A DNA stretch of 64,000 bases from Streptomyces griseiscabiei (GTDB lineage: Bacteria > Actinomycetota > Actinomycetes > Streptomycetales > Streptomycetaceae). The stretch spans positions 124,001-188,000 of the forward strand of contig NZ_JAGJBZ010000005.1 of the NCBI RefSeq assembly GCF_020010925.1, in the 5' to 3' direction. The translations under genes and the position numbers were made by a program. Below are positions 33,788-42,885 of this stretch, one piece after another (positions within the stretch are counted from its first letter, which is position 1; every line of letters begins with the position of its first letter). The notes beneath the pieces were generated by a model. The model did no database searches and was not told where the DNA came from. It saw only the letters and a program-made list of their open reading frames with translations.

Positions 33788-34635
33788 CCGTCACCGCCGG
33801 GGCGGCGCGCGAGCAGCACGGTGAACACCGCGTCCTCCTTCAGGACGCCGCCGCCGGCATGGTCCTGGAGCAGGCGGAGAGCGGCGGCCTCGAACTCGCT
33901 GTGGTGGCCGGCGAACAGGGCGGGGCGGGCGAAGCTGGTGGTGCGCAGGTAGCCGATCACCTCCTCGGGCGTCCAGGTGCGGGCGACGGGGAAGCTGTGC
34001 TCGGTCACTGCGCTGAACGCCGAGTCGGCCAGGTCGTCTTCGTAGGGGCGGTCCGGTTCGGCGTAGGTGCCGTGGGGGCCCGCCCGCCGGTCTTCGCCGA
34101 GGTAGCTCTGGATCAGTGTCCGAAGGGCGGCCGTCCAGTTGGCCTCATGGGTCCAGAGGCTGCCGTCGCCCATGATCGCCACGACGGCGTGCGGCGCGGC
34201 GACCCGGTCGGCCATGGACAGGACTTCCGGGCGGGACATCCAGTGGAAGGACCGGGAGCAGGTGATCAGGGTGGGCGCCCGGCCGGGCGCGGCGGGGGCG
34301 AAGGTGTGGGCGGCGCCGGCGAAGACGTCGACCGTGCATGCTCCGTGGACCGGTTCGACTGCGGCGCGAGCCGCCTCCAGCATCGAGGCGTTCACGTCGA
34401 CGAGGTCGATGTGTGCCAGTCGGCGCAGGACGGGCAGCAGCGCGCGGGGCACCTGGCCGGTTCCGGTCCCCAGGTCCAGGAGGACGGGGGTGGGCACACC
34501 GTGCTGGGTGGCGGCCAGGAGGTGAATTACGGCGTCCGGGAGGCCGGGACGGTAGCGGGCGTAGTCGGCGGCCTCGGGTCCGAACAGGGCATCGTCCGAA
34601 ACTGCCGCGGAGGCCGGCTGATCGGGGCGGGTCAT
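33784..34635 (-). CDS. Class I SAM-dependent methyltransferase
   Basis: 283 residues from the ATG at 34635 (ATGA overlap with the gene before it and with the one after). SAM-binding motif LLDLGTGTGQVPRAL lies near residue 52 and the post-motif acidic residue in DLVDVNASML near 80. HSFPVARTWTPEEVIGYL near the C-terminus resembles a SAM methyltransferase cap. The substrate is unknown. The longer frame to 34995 is Arg/Pro-rich and rejected. Confidence 0.85.
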   Translation of the reverse strand: MTRPDQPASAAVSDDALFGPEAADYARYRPGLPDAVIHLLAATQHGVPTPVLLDLGTGTGQVPRALLPVLRRLAHIDLVDVNASMLEAARAAVEPVHGACTVDVFAGAAHTFAPAAPGRAPTLITCSRSFHWMSRPEVLSMADRVAAPHAVVAIMGDGSLWTHEANWTAALRTLIQSYLGEDRRAGPHGTYAEPDRPYEDDLADSAFSAVTEHSFPVARTWTPEEVIGYLRTTSFARPALFAGHHSEFEAAALRLLQDHAGGGVLKEDAVFTVLLARRPGGDG

Positions 34636-35951
34636 CGTGCGTCTCCAGTCTCGCCAGGGGAAAGCTGCCAGGTCAGTGCGCCGTTCGGGCTGGTGGCCCG
34701 CTGGCTGCCGTCGGCGTCGAACTGGAGCCGGAAGACGTCCGGTTCGCCGGCCGCCCGCCACCGGCCGGTGACATCCTGGATCTCCGCCCAGATGTCCCGC
34801 GGCCCCGACGTTGTCACGTCCCACCGTCGGTGGCCGACAGGTCGCACGCGCATCCACGACCGGCACTCGGGCGCGCCGATCGTCAGGTCCTCGGCGCCGA
34901 AGTGGCGCACCAGGCCCGGGTACAGGTGGTCGAGGGCCAGCCACATGCCGCGCGCCGTGTCGAGCGGTGGCGCGATCATGCTGCGCTGCGTCCATCCGTC
35001 GGCCGTGGCGATCTCCGCGCGGAAGGCGGCGGACAGGAACAGCCGGTCAAAGCCGGCACCGGCCCGGTGACCGAACTCGACCGCCCGCAGCTGGGCCTCC
35101 ACGCTCCCGTCCTGTCGCCGTTCGATCACGGCCAGGCCCGGCCACGACGGCGACGACGTCCCGAGCGTCATCAGCGCGCGCCCGCCCGGCGCCAGCTGCT
35201 CCACCAGAGCCTGCGGAACGTGGCGAACGGCGAAGGAGACGAAGATCCGGTCGTACGGGGCGGCGTCGGTCCATTCGGTGGTGCCGTCCCCGGTCACCGT
35301 GGCCGGCCGGTAGCCAAGGGCGGACAGCCGCTCGCGGGCGGCCGCGGTGACGTGTGGGTCGATGTCGAGGGTGACGACGTCCTTGTCGCCGCACACGAAG
35401 CAGGCCGCCGCCGCGGTCACCCCGGCGCCCGCCCCCACGTCCAGCACCCGTTGGCCGGGCCGTAGGTCCAGCTGCTGCAGCAGGTCCGCGGTCAGGCTCA
35501 TCGTGCTCGACATGGCGGTGATCGCGCCCCTGCGGCGCGGCCCGGGAGGTCGGCCGAGGATTGGTTCGCCGTCGTGCTGGATCGAGACGCTGTCCCCGCT
35601 GTGCAGCCGCTCCAGCAGCTCCTTCCGGTCAGCCGGACGGGAGAAGTCCAGCAGATCCCACCACGGCGGCGTCTCGTCGGGGGCGCTGCGCCGCACGTAC
35701 GCCTGGGGCATCAGGATCTGGCGCGGCAGCGCGAGCAGAGCCTCTCGCACCGGCCCGGGGCCGAGCACTCCGCATTGCTCGAGCCGGGCGACCATCGCCG
35801 CCCGGGCCGCCACAGCCTCCCCGATATCGGCGCTGTGCTGGGCCGGCCGGAGGGGCGCGGCGGGTGCAGTGGGGTCGCTCAGCACGGTGCACTCCAGGGG
35901 ATCGTGTGAGGGAGCAGCGGGTGGCGCTGGCGAGTTCGGCACCTGGTTCAC
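34632..35951 (-). CDS. Protein-isoaspartate-methyltransferase-like (PCMT) enzyme
   Basis: 439 residues from a GTG at 35951 that overlaps the MFS stop (GTGA). The central PCMT fold shows SSTMSLTADLLQQL, VLDVGAGAGVTAAAA (about 215) and VTLDIDPHVTAAAR, then YDRIFVSFAVRHVPQALVEQL in two parts. A C-terminal ~130-residue extension follows. It resembles RiPP-maturation methyltransferases of the FxLD/ATP-grasp type more than repair enzymes. It is the second PCMT-like domain of the native cluster. Confidence 0.82.
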   Translation of the reverse strand: MNQVPNSPAPPAAPSHDPLECTVLSDPTAPAAPLRPAQHSADIGEAVAARAAMVARLEQCGVLGPGPVREALLALPRQILMPQAYVRRSAPDETPPWWDLLDFSRPADRKELLERLHSGDSVSIQHDGEPILGRPPGPRRRGAITAMSSTMSLTADLLQQLDLRPGQRVLDVGAGAGVTAAAACFVCGDKDVVTLDIDPHVTAAARERLSALGYRPATVTGDGTTEWTDAAPYDRIFVSFAVRHVPQALVEQLAPGGRALMTLGTSSPSWPGLAVIERRQDGSVEAQLRAVEFGHRAGAGFDRLFLSAAFRAEIATADGWTQRSMIAPPLDTARGMWLALDHLYPGLVRHFGAEDLTIGAPECRSWMRVRPVGHRRWDVTTSGPRDIWAEIQDVTGRWRAAGEPDVFRLQFDADGSQRATSPNGALTWQLSPGETGDAR

Positions 35952-36527
35952 GAGGCATCGCCTCCGAGTGCGCGCTCGTGCCGCGCGTCGTCCGTGCGCG
36001 TCGGAGAGGGCACGGCCGGAAGGGACGTCTGGTCCGCGGGCGGGTCCGGCATCTGCCGTAGGGCGCGGATCGGGGAGCGGGCGAGGACGACGAGCGGGAT
36101 CAGCAGCAGGAGGGCCCCGGCGGTCAGGGTCGGCCGGACACCGCCCCACGTGCCCAAGGCGCCGGCGAGGAGCGCGGCCACGGGCCGGGCGCCGGACGTC
36201 AGCCAGGTGCTCGCCGCCTGCATCCGCGCCTGCATCCCGGCCGTGGTGACGATCTGGCGGATGGATCGCTGGGTGGTACCTGCGGCGCCGGCGCAGGCGA
36301 GCTGCACGAAGAGCGCCGCCCCGATCGTGATCTGCCAGACAAAGCCGGGAGCGGCGAGCAGCAGCGGGAGCTGGGTCACGGGGGTGATCGCGAGCGCGGC
36401 CAGCATCATCGGCCCCGGCCCGTACCGGCGGGCCAACGCCGGGGCGGTGAGCGCTCCGGCAGCCGCGCCCAACGCGCCGAAGCCCAGCACCACGCCGAAC
36501 GCGGTCGCGCTCATCGCCAGGGCCCTC
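35948..36527 (-). pseudogene. C-terminal half of MFS transporter split by the Tn554-like element
   Basis: About 193 codons with roughly four to five membrane segments starting at RALAMSATAFGVVLGFGALG. It joins in frame to the half at 57186-57958: the last two bases GT there plus G36527 here restore a Val codon, giving LYLFV-RALAMSATAF. The open frame to 36610 upstream of 36527 is element DNA. Confidence 0.88.
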
Positions 36528-36567
36528 AAAAGGTTTGTCTCCGCAGACGCTGTGTCCCCCGCAGGTC

Positions 36568-36634
36568 GTGTCGCTTTACAAGGGGGACGAAGACCTGGCC
36601 TGTGTCGCATTCGAAGGGCTCACCGTGTCGCTAT
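36568..36634. repeat. Left-end repeats of the Tn554-like element
   Basis: GTGTCGCTTTAC (36568-36579), GTGTCGCATT (36602-36611) and GTGTCGCTAT (36625-36634) lie 40-107 bp inside the left end. The right end read inward has GTGTTGCTTACT. They may be recombinase-binding sites. Confidence 0.5.
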
Positions 36635-36696
36635 CTCCAACGCTTGTCGTGACGAAGGCCACACTGTAGCGGGCCCTGAGACGCGAGTGGGATGGA

Positions 36697-37038
36697 TCAG
36701 GGGGCCTGGGTGGTGAGTTGGCGTAGTGCGGCTTGGGTGCGGGTGAGGGCGGTGATGCGTTCCTCGATGTGGCGCAGGTGGGCTTCGATCAGTGCGGCGG
36801 TGTGGGGGCAGGGGGCTTGGCCGCTGTCGCGCAGGGCGAGTACGCCGCGGATCTCGGCGAGGGTGAGTCCGGCGGCTTGGGCGTCGCGGATGAAGGTGAG
36901 CCGGGGCTGGGCCTCGGGCGGGTAGTCGCGGTAGCCGCCCGCAGTCCGGGGCGGTGCGGGCAGCAGTCCGCTTTGCTCGTAGTAGCGGATGGTCTTGGTG
37001 GTGAGGCCGGTGGCCGTGGCGAGGGTGCTGATGCGCAT
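36697..37038 (-). CDS. MerR family metal-responsive regulator
   Basis: 113 residues. HTH with TKTIRYYEQSGLLP and dimerisation helix; a single Cys in GQAPCPHTAALIEAH (about residue 80) in the position of the first metal-ligand Cys of MerR/CueR proteins, but the usual second ligand Cys is missing. A perfect CueR-like dyad lies just upstream. It follows merB and may control itself or the mer genes. Confidence 0.85.
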   Translation of the reverse strand: MRISTLATATGLTTKTIRYYEQSGLLPAPPRTAGGYRDYPPEAQPRLTFIRDAQAAGLTLAEIRGVLALRDSGQAPCPHTAALIEAHLRHIEERITALTRTQAALRQLTTQAP

Positions 37039-37048
37039 GGTTCCAGCG

Positions 37049-37076
37049 TTGACCTTCCAGCAGGGGGGAAGGTCAA
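37049..37076. promoter_or_regulatory. CueR/MerR-type operator
   Basis: TTGACCTTCC (37049-37058) and GGAAGGTCAA (37067-37076) are perfect 10-bp inverted arms 8 bp apart, immediately upstream of the MerR-family gene at 36697-37038. ACCTTCC/GGAAGGT is the classic MerR-family metal operator, with the TTGACC arm serving as -35. Confidence 0.75.
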
Positions 37077-37089
37077 GGCTGGGCGCGGT

Positions 37090-37737
37090 TCAGCAGCAGG
37101 ACTCCGGGGTTGTCCCGTCGAGGAGGTTTTGGGTGAGGGGGCGGCCGAGCTGGTAGGCGTCGGCGACGGGCAGGACGGTCATGCCGGGGTGGTCGGTGAG
37201 CCAGTCCTGGGCGGCGGCCGGGTTGGCGAAGAAGTGGACGTGGTTGCAGAAGGCCGAGCGTACGGAGGTCATGTCGTCGGGGGTGACGATCGAGACGACG
37301 GCGTCGGCCGGGGCGAGGTCGGTGACGCCGTCGGGGGCCGCGGTGAGGCTGATCGGGGTGCCGGTGGCGTGGCAGGGGGATTCGATGTGGGCGGTGCGGC
37401 CGAGGACGGCTGGGAAGACGAGGGTGTCCAGGGCGCACCAGGTGTACAGCTGCTTGCCGTTGACTTCGAAGCGGTGGGGGGTGGGGCGCTGGGTCAGGCC
37501 GCTGCCGATGATGCGGCCGCTGTCGTCGTATTCGGTGTCGGGCATGGCGGCCAGGGCGTGGCGGACGTCGTCTTCGCTGTGGCCGGTGGCGGTGGCGAGC
37601 TGGGCGGTGGTGACGGGCTGGCCGGTGGCCAGCAGCTGGAGCAGCGGGCGCCACAGCCAGGGCTGGCCGGTGACGGTTTCACCGCCGCCCAGGGCGGTGG
37701 TCAGGCGGTCGGCGAGCTGCTGGGCGGAGGTGTCCAT
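37090..37737 (-). CDS. merB: Alkylmercury lyase
   Basis: 215 residues from the ATG at 37737. The catalytic Cys and Asp are in YTWCALDTLVFP (about residue 101) and the second Cys in AFCNHVHFF (about 163), matching Cys96, Asp99 and Cys159 of the R831b enzyme. It breaks the C-Hg bond of organomercurials and hands Hg(II) to MerA. The C-terminal ESCC adds a Cys pair. Its promoter is MerR-type. Confidence 0.93.
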   Translation of the reverse strand: MDTSAQQLADRLTTALGGGETVTGQPWLWRPLLQLLATGQPVTTAQLATATGHSEDDVRHALAAMPDTEYDDSGRIIGSGLTQRPTPHRFEVNGKQLYTWCALDTLVFPAVLGRTAHIESPCHATGTPISLTAAPDGVTDLAPADAVVSIVTPDDMTSVRSAFCNHVHFFANPAAAQDWLTDHPGMTVLPVADAYQLGRPLTQNLLDGTTPESCC

Positions 37738-37818
37738 GGTGGAGATTCCTTGTCGTCTTCGGGCGGAGGCCGGCAGAGGGCCGGCTGCCGTGCGTCCGGA
37801 TGGTGGCGTCTGGTGTTG

Positions 37819-37850
37819 ACCGTAGGGTCTGTCCCCGGGGGCAGAGTCAA
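37819..37850 (-). promoter_or_regulatory. MerR-type promoter of merB
   Basis: On the minus strand TTGACT (37850-37845) and TACGGT (37824-37819) are -35 and -10 candidates separated by 20 bp, too long for normal RNA polymerase use. The spacer holds a near-perfect dyad CTGTCCCC/GGGGGCAG (37829-37844). This is the classic layout of MerR-activated promoters. The -35 box overlaps the 3' end of the upstream merR. Confidence 0.65.
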
Positions 37851-38296
37851 GCGCACCGTGTGCACCGTCGCGGATCGTCCGCCAGCAGGCCGGGGCCGCT
37901 GCCGTGGGCAAGTTCAGCCTGGTGAGTGGCTTCGAAGGCGTCGATGCGGCGCCGTGTCTTTTCTAGGTCTGCGATCTTGCTGTCGATGCGGGCCCGGGCG
38001 GTGCGCAGACGTTCGGCGAGTGAGGGGCCGAGGGCTCGCTCGCCGTTGTCCGCGTAGGTGCTGAGGAGGTCGCGGATCTCGGCAAGGGTGAGGCCGAGGC
38101 TGCGCAGTTCGCCGATCAGCCGTACGCACCACAGGGCGTCAGTGTCGTACAGACGGTAGTTGGCCGGGCTGCGGCCAGCAGTGTAGATCAGGCCCCAGTC
38201 GGTGTAGGTGCGCAGTGCCTTGACGGTCACCTGGGTGCGCCGGGACAGTTCGCCGATGGTCATCGGCTGCGCGGGCGGCTCGCTGGTCACAGGCAT
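37847..38296 (-). CDS. merR: MerR family regulator of merB
   Basis: 149 residues. HTH: MTIGELSRRTQVTVKALRTY with NYRLYDTDAL, then the family helix LTLAEIRDLLSTY. No Cys lies in the usual metal loop; instead the C-terminus ends RRCTRCA, so mercury may be sensed by the tail. It is directly upstream of merB, whose promoter spacer contains a dyad. Confidence 0.85.
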   Translation of the reverse strand: MPVTSEPPAQPMTIGELSRRTQVTVKALRTYTDWGLIYTAGRSPANYRLYDTDALWCVRLIGELRSLGLTLAEIRDLLSTYADNGERALGPSLAERLRTARARIDSKIADLEKTRRRIDAFEATHQAELAHGSGPGLLADDPRRCTRCA

Positions 38297-38541
38297 CTCC
38301 GGATACTGGGCGCGGGTTCTGTCGAGGATGTGTCGGGGCGGATCGGGTCAGTAATGGCCGCTGGTGCGGCTGGGTTGAGCGTTCTCTCCGTGATGGCGGC
38401 CAGGCGAGTGCGCAGGGTGATCGGTGCGGTGAGGCTGCGGACCGTGTGATGTGGCCGGTCGGGGCAGGACCCGCCGGTCGGGGAGTGTCTCGGTCGGCGA
38501 TGCACGCTCCCGTAGGGCGCTTTCGGCCGGGCACTTTGCGC

Positions 38542-39303
38542 TCAACGGCCGTCTACCTCCTGCGGGCAGAAGACCTGGGTCTCCCGGGGACCCAGCCGGC
38601 CATGATCGCGCCGTAGGGCGCCATGTTTACCGGCCTCCTTCTCGTGTGCCTGTGGGGTTGGGGGCGGTGGTCGGCGGCTGCCCTTGGCCGTGGTTCCTGC
38701 CAGGCGGAGGGCCGCGTTGATCAATCCGATGTGGGTGAAGGCTTGTGGTGTGTTGCCGAGCTGTTCGCCGGTTGCGGGGTCGATTTGTTCGGCGAGGGAG
38801 CCCAGGGGCTGGGCTAGGTCGCACAGGGCGGTGAACAGACGCTCGGCTCGTGCGGGGCGTCCGGCCAGGGTGAGGGCTTCGACGAGCCAGAAGCTGCACA
38901 GGATGAAGGCGCCTTCGGCGCCGGGGAGGCCGTCGGGGCTGCTGCGTGGGGTGGCCGGCGGGTACCGCCACAGAAGGGATGGCTGATGGGGGCCGCTGGG
39001 TGGGGCGAGGTGGTCGAGGATGGCGTCGATGGTGGCGGTCTGCGCGGGTCGGGTGCCGTCGATGAAGCCGACGAGGGGGAGCATGAGCAGTGCGCCATCC
39101 ACTGCTGGGTCGTCGTAGGCGCGGAGTTCGTCCTCGCCGTCGGGTGCCTCGCCGTAGCCACCGCGGGCGATCCCGACGTCCGTGCCGTCCAGCCCGACCG
39201 AGAGCACCTCCACCAGGGCCTGCCCCTGCGCGGGCTTCGGGTCGGGCAGTTCTACCAGCCGGTGGGTATCCGCTGTCCTGGGCGTGGTGACGACGGCACG
39301 CAT
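38542..39303 (-). pseudogene. Chimeric remnant: glucose-dehydrogenase N-terminus joined to GH15 C-terminus
   Basis: The first ~53 residues (MRAVVTTPRTADTHRLVEL, VGLDGTDVGIARGGYGEAP) are the start of a zinc-dependent glucose/alcohol dehydrogenase. From about residue 62 the text switches to the end of a glycoside hydrolase family 15 (trehalase/glucoamylase) protein: DPAVDGALLMLPLVGFI, GAEGAFILCSFWLVEAL, TGEQLGNTPQAFTHIGLINA. Neither is complete. A large deletion must have fused them. The last ~40 residues are out-of-frame noise. Confidence 0.75.
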
Positions 39304-39366
39304 GGCGGACTCCCTGTCTGGTTGTCTGGGCTGCTAACGGCGGTTACGGCGCGCGGTGGGGAAGAG

Positions 39367-40725
39367 TCACAGGTCCAGGCGTTCGGTGGCCTTCAGATAC
39401 GCCTCGCTGTAGGTGGGGAACTGCGCGACCTGATCCAGCAGGGTGTCGATCGGGATCTGCGCGCGGATGGCCAGAGCGGCCTGGTGGATCCACTCCCCGG
39501 CCTGTGGGGCGATGGCCCACGCGCCCACGAGGATCCGTCGCTCACGGTCAGCGAGCAGCCCGAGGTGACCGGTGGGTTCCGTCTCGTAGGTCCAGGGACG
39601 GGCGAGGGAGGCTGCGAGGTCGAGTTCGCTGGTGGCCAGGTTGATGCCCTGCTCGCGTGCTTGTTCGCCGGTGAGGCCGACGGCGGCGATCTCCGGCTGG
39701 GCGAAGACGACGCGGGGGATGGCGGTGTAGTCGGCGCGGCGGGGTGTGCCGAGGATGGTGTCGGCGACCACCCGGGCCTGGTACTGGGCGACGTGGGTGA
39801 ACAGGGCGATGCCGGTGACGTCGCCGAGCGCCCACAGTCCGTCATCGGTGACGCGGCAGTGCATGTCGACGTCCAGGGCCCCGCGGTCGTTTGCCCGGAT
39901 CCCGACGGCGTCCAGCCCGAGGTCGCCGGTGCGCGGGCGGCGGCCCGCCCCGAGCACCATCACGTCGGTATGCACGCGGCTGCTGTCGTCCAACTCGACC
40001 ACGGTGTCATCGCCCTCTTGGCGGACGGCCGTGGCCTGGCGGCCTACACGTACGTCGATGCCGTCCTTGCCGAGCCGGTCGGCGACCAGCTCGCCGAGGC
40101 GGTGCTCCTCGCGGTCCAGCAGCCGCTGGCCGCGCTGGACGATCGTGACCTGGCTGCCCATGCGGGCCAGGAACTGGCCCAACTCCACGCCGACCGCGCT
40201 GCCGCCGATCATCACGGCGCGCCGGGGGATCTCCCGCAGCGTGGTGGCCTCCCGGTTGGTCCACACCTCCACCTGGTCCAGTCCGTCGATGGGCGGACGC
40301 AGGGCCTCGGAGCCGGTGGCGATCACGAGGTGCTCGGTAGTGATCTGCCGGCCGTCTGCCTCGATCCGCCAGGGGCCGCGGCCGGTCAGGCGGGCGGCGG
40401 CTTTGATGACGGTGGCACCCTGCTCGCGGTAGCCGTCGATCTGGGCAGCGTCGTCGAGGTGGCGGATCATGTAGTCGCGGTAGTCGCGCAGGGCCGGCCA
40501 GTCCTGCTCGGGGGTGGACAGGCCCGCCGCGCCCGCGGCTTCGGCGCGGGCCTCGGGCGGGCGCAGCAGGGTCTTGGAGGGGATGCAGGCCCAGTAGGCG
40601 CATTCACCGCCGATGAGTTCGCGCTCCACCAGGGCCACCCGCAGACCGCCCGCGACGAGGCGTGAGACGGCGACTTCTCCTCCGGGGCCGGCTCCGATGA
40701 CGATCACGTCGAAATCCGTAGGCAT
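39367..40725 (-). CDS. Dihydrolipoamide-dehydrogenase-like flavoprotein
   Basis: 452 residues. FAD-binding IGAGPGGEVAVSRL, redox pair in GGECAYWACIPSKTLL (about residues 41-46, CX4C), NAD-binding GGSAVGVELGQF (about 170), and LWALGDVTGIALFTH (about 290). The C-terminal dimerisation region is complete, but there is no terminal Cys pair, so it is not a mercuric reductase proper. It may reduce a low-molecular thiol disulfide. Position between remnants and merA suggests mercury-stress duty. Confidence 0.85.
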   Translation of the reverse strand: MPTDFDVIVIGAGPGGEVAVSRLVAGGLRVALVERELIGGECAYWACIPSKTLLRPPEARAEAAGAAGLSTPEQDWPALRDYRDYMIRHLDDAAQIDGYREQGATVIKAAARLTGRGPWRIEADGRQITTEHLVIATGSEALRPPIDGLDQVEVWTNREATTLREIPRRAVMIGGSAVGVELGQFLARMGSQVTIVQRGQRLLDREEHRLGELVADRLGKDGIDVRVGRQATAVRQEGDDTVVELDDSSRVHTDVMVLGAGRRPRTGDLGLDAVGIRANDRGALDVDMHCRVTDDGLWALGDVTGIALFTHVAQYQARVVADTILGTPRRADYTAIPRVVFAQPEIAAVGLTGEQAREQGINLATSELDLAASLARPWTYETEPTGHLGLLADRERRILVGAWAIAPQAGEWIHQAALAIRAQIPIDTLLDQVAQFPTYSEAYLKATERLDL

Positions 40726-40818
40726 ACTGTCGTTCCTTTCGGCGGTACGGGTCGGGTGTTGCGACGCTGCGGGTGTCTTGTGTGACGCTGCGGTGGCGGC
40801 CGGGCATCCCTGCCGCTG

Positions 40819-41325
40819 TCAGGGGCGGCGGTGCCGCAGCGCCCAGCCCGCCTCGGTCACCACGGCCACGGCCGCCCCGAAGGCCAGGTGGGCCAGAATT
40901 CCGCGCACATGGGTGACGGCCGGATAGGCCCGGTTGGGGGCGCTGTAGCCGAGCGCGGGGGTCAGGGCCTCGTCGACGATGAGGGACATCGCCGCCCCGG
41001 TTGCCAGCGCGGTCGTCAACGGCGGCGTGTGCCACCGGCGGCGGATCAGTGCGTACAGCGGCGCCCAGCTCATCGCCAACCCGTAGTGGAACGCCATTCC
41101 CGCCCGCTCCAACTGCTCCTCGGACAGGTCGAACCCCAACAGCCGGGCGTTCTTCTCCGCGGCGATCTGGAACGGCGGGCCTGGCCGGGCGGCGTCCTCG
41201 CGCGCCCGGGACTCCTGTGACTCCCATGCGTACAGCGTGCTGCTGACCGGTTCCATCACCTTGGTGGCCAGGTAGCCGGAGGCGGCGCCGAGTGCCAGGT
41301 CCTCGACAAGATGCTGGGCCTTCAT
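40819..41325 (-). CDS. YagU/DUF1440-like membrane protein
   Basis: 168 residues with about four membrane segments: LALGAASGYLATKVM (about 10), MSWAPLYALI (about 85), ALATGAAMSLIVDEAL (about 105) and GILAHLAFGAAVAVV (about 145). The layout resembles the DUF1440 inner-membrane family, whose function is unknown. It lies in the leftward row after merA. Confidence 0.65.
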   Translation of the reverse strand: MKAQHLVEDLALGAASGYLATKVMEPVSSTLYAWESQESRAREDAARPGPPFQIAAEKNARLLGFDLSEEQLERAGMAFHYGLAMSWAPLYALIRRRWHTPPLTTALATGAAMSLIVDEALTPALGYSAPNRAYPAVTHVRGILAHLAFGAAVAVVTEAGWALRHRRP

Positions 41326-41418
41326 GGCTTTCCTCCCGCACGTCCGACGGTGGGCGCGCTGCTGAACCCGGACTTCATGGGTGCTCCCCCTTCCTTTTGT
41401 GACGGCTGCGGCGGAGCG

Positions 41419-42852
41419 TCAGGAGGCGCAGCAGGACAGCTTGCTCACGTCCCGTGTGTAGGTCTGGGCGGCGAGCTTCAGCCCTTCGGCCATGGTCAGG
41501 TAGGGGCACCACAGGTCGGCCATCTGGTGCACCGTCATCCGGTTCGCCAGGGCGTAGACGGCGGTGGCGATGACATCGCCACCGCCGTCGGCGATGACAT
41601 GGACGCCGAGCAGCTTGCCGGTACCACGTTCGGCGACGAGTTTGATCAGGCCGTGGGTGTCGCGGTTGACCAGTGCGCGAGGCACGTATTCCAGGGGCAG
41701 GATGCGGCAGTCGCACGCGAAGCCTTGTGCCACGGCTTGTGCGTCGGTGAGACCGGCGGCGGCGATCGCCGGGGTGGTGAAGGTGACCCGCGGCAGGTGG
41801 TGGTAGTCCAGGGTGCGCTCGGCGCCGTCCAGGGCGTTGTCCGCGACCAGTGTGCCGTGGGCAGCGGCGACGTACACGAACTGCGGGTGCCCGGTCACGT
41901 CACCGGCGGCCCAGATCCGTTCGTTGCCGGTGCGCAGGTGCTCGTCCACGATGATTTCGCCGCGCTCCCCGGTCTTGACTCCCACCGTTTCCAGGGCGAG
42001 GCCGTCGGTGACGGGGCGGCGGCCGGTGGCCACCAGCAGTTGCTCCGCCTGGAGTTCGAAGACCTCGCCCCTGCGGGCGGCGGTGAGCCGGTAGCCGCTG
42101 GTGTCGCGGCGCACGGCGGTGACGGTGAGGCCGGTGTGCACGCCGATGCCCTCGCCGGTGAAGACGTCCTCGATCATTGCGGAGACCTCGGGCTCCTCGA
42201 ACGGGGCGAGCCGGTCCAGCGCCTCGACGACGGTCACCTGGGTACCGAGACGGGCGAAGAGCTGGCCCTGCTCCAGGCCGATGGCGTTGCCGCCGACCAC
42301 GAGCATCGACTCGGGCAGGTGGTCGAGTTCCATGGCGGTGGTGGAGGTCAGGTAGCCGGCCTCGTCCAGGCCGTCGATGGGCGGCGCCCACGGGGCGGAG
42401 CCGGTCGCGATGACGTAGTGGGCGGCCTCGATCGTAGTCGTACCGCCGTCGTTCAGGGTGACCTCAAGGACCGGGCCAGAAGCGAAGCGGGCGGTGCCAG
42501 CCAGGATCGTCCAGCCGTACTCGGCGGCCAGGTCGGTGTACTTCTCCGCCCGCATCGCCTCCACCAGGGCCTGCTTGCCGCTGATCAGGGCGGTGAAGTC
42601 CACCGGTCCCGCCTCGGTGCGGATACCGGGGAACGGCTGGGCGAGGGCCACGTGGCGGGCCTCGGCGGCGGCCAGCAGCGCCTTGGACGGCACGCACCCG
42701 GTGTTCACACAGGTGCCGCCGGTGGCGCCGCGCTCGACCATCACCACCTTGGCGCCCTTGTTCCGTGCGGCGATTGCGGCGGCGAACGCCGCCCCGCCCG
42801 AACCGATGACCGCCAGGTCGAAGCCGTTGTGCCGCGTGCTCACAGCCACCAC
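41419..42852 (-). CDS. merA: Mercuric reductase, copy 1
   Basis: 477 residues. FAD-binding IGSGGAAFAAAIAARN, redox pair GGTCVNTGCVPSKAL (about residues 48-53), NAD-binding VVGGNAIGLEQGQLF, and the diagnostic C-terminal vicinal pair SKLSCCAS. It lacks the N-terminal MerP-like domain, as in many actinobacterial forms. It reduces Hg(II) to volatile Hg(0) with NADPH. It is divergent from an ArsR-type MerR with two operators between. Confidence 0.95.
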   Translation of the reverse strand: MVAVSTRHNGFDLAVIGSGGAAFAAAIAARNKGAKVVMVERGATGGTCVNTGCVPSKALLAAAEARHVALAQPFPGIRTEAGPVDFTALISGKQALVEAMRAEKYTDLAAEYGWTILAGTARFASGPVLEVTLNDGGTTTIEAAHYVIATGSAPWAPPIDGLDEAGYLTSTTAMELDHLPESMLVVGGNAIGLEQGQLFARLGTQVTVVEALDRLAPFEEPEVSAMIEDVFTGEGIGVHTGLTVTAVRRDTSGYRLTAARRGEVFELQAEQLLVATGRRPVTDGLALETVGVKTGERGEIIVDEHLRTGNERIWAAGDVTGHPQFVYVAAAHGTLVADNALDGAERTLDYHHLPRVTFTTPAIAAAGLTDAQAVAQGFACDCRILPLEYVPRALVNRDTHGLIKLVAERGTGKLLGVHVIADGGGDVIATAVYALANRMTVHQMADLWCPYLTMAEGLKLAAQTYTRDVSKLSCCAS

Positions 42853-42885
42853 CTCCCTGGGGGACCGGGTTACCCGGTCCGCTTT

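Noticed and set aside
39367..40725. Mercuric reductase
   Set aside because: The C-terminal vicinal Cys pair is absent and the redox site is CAYWAC, as in dihydrolipoamide-dehydrogenase-like proteins.
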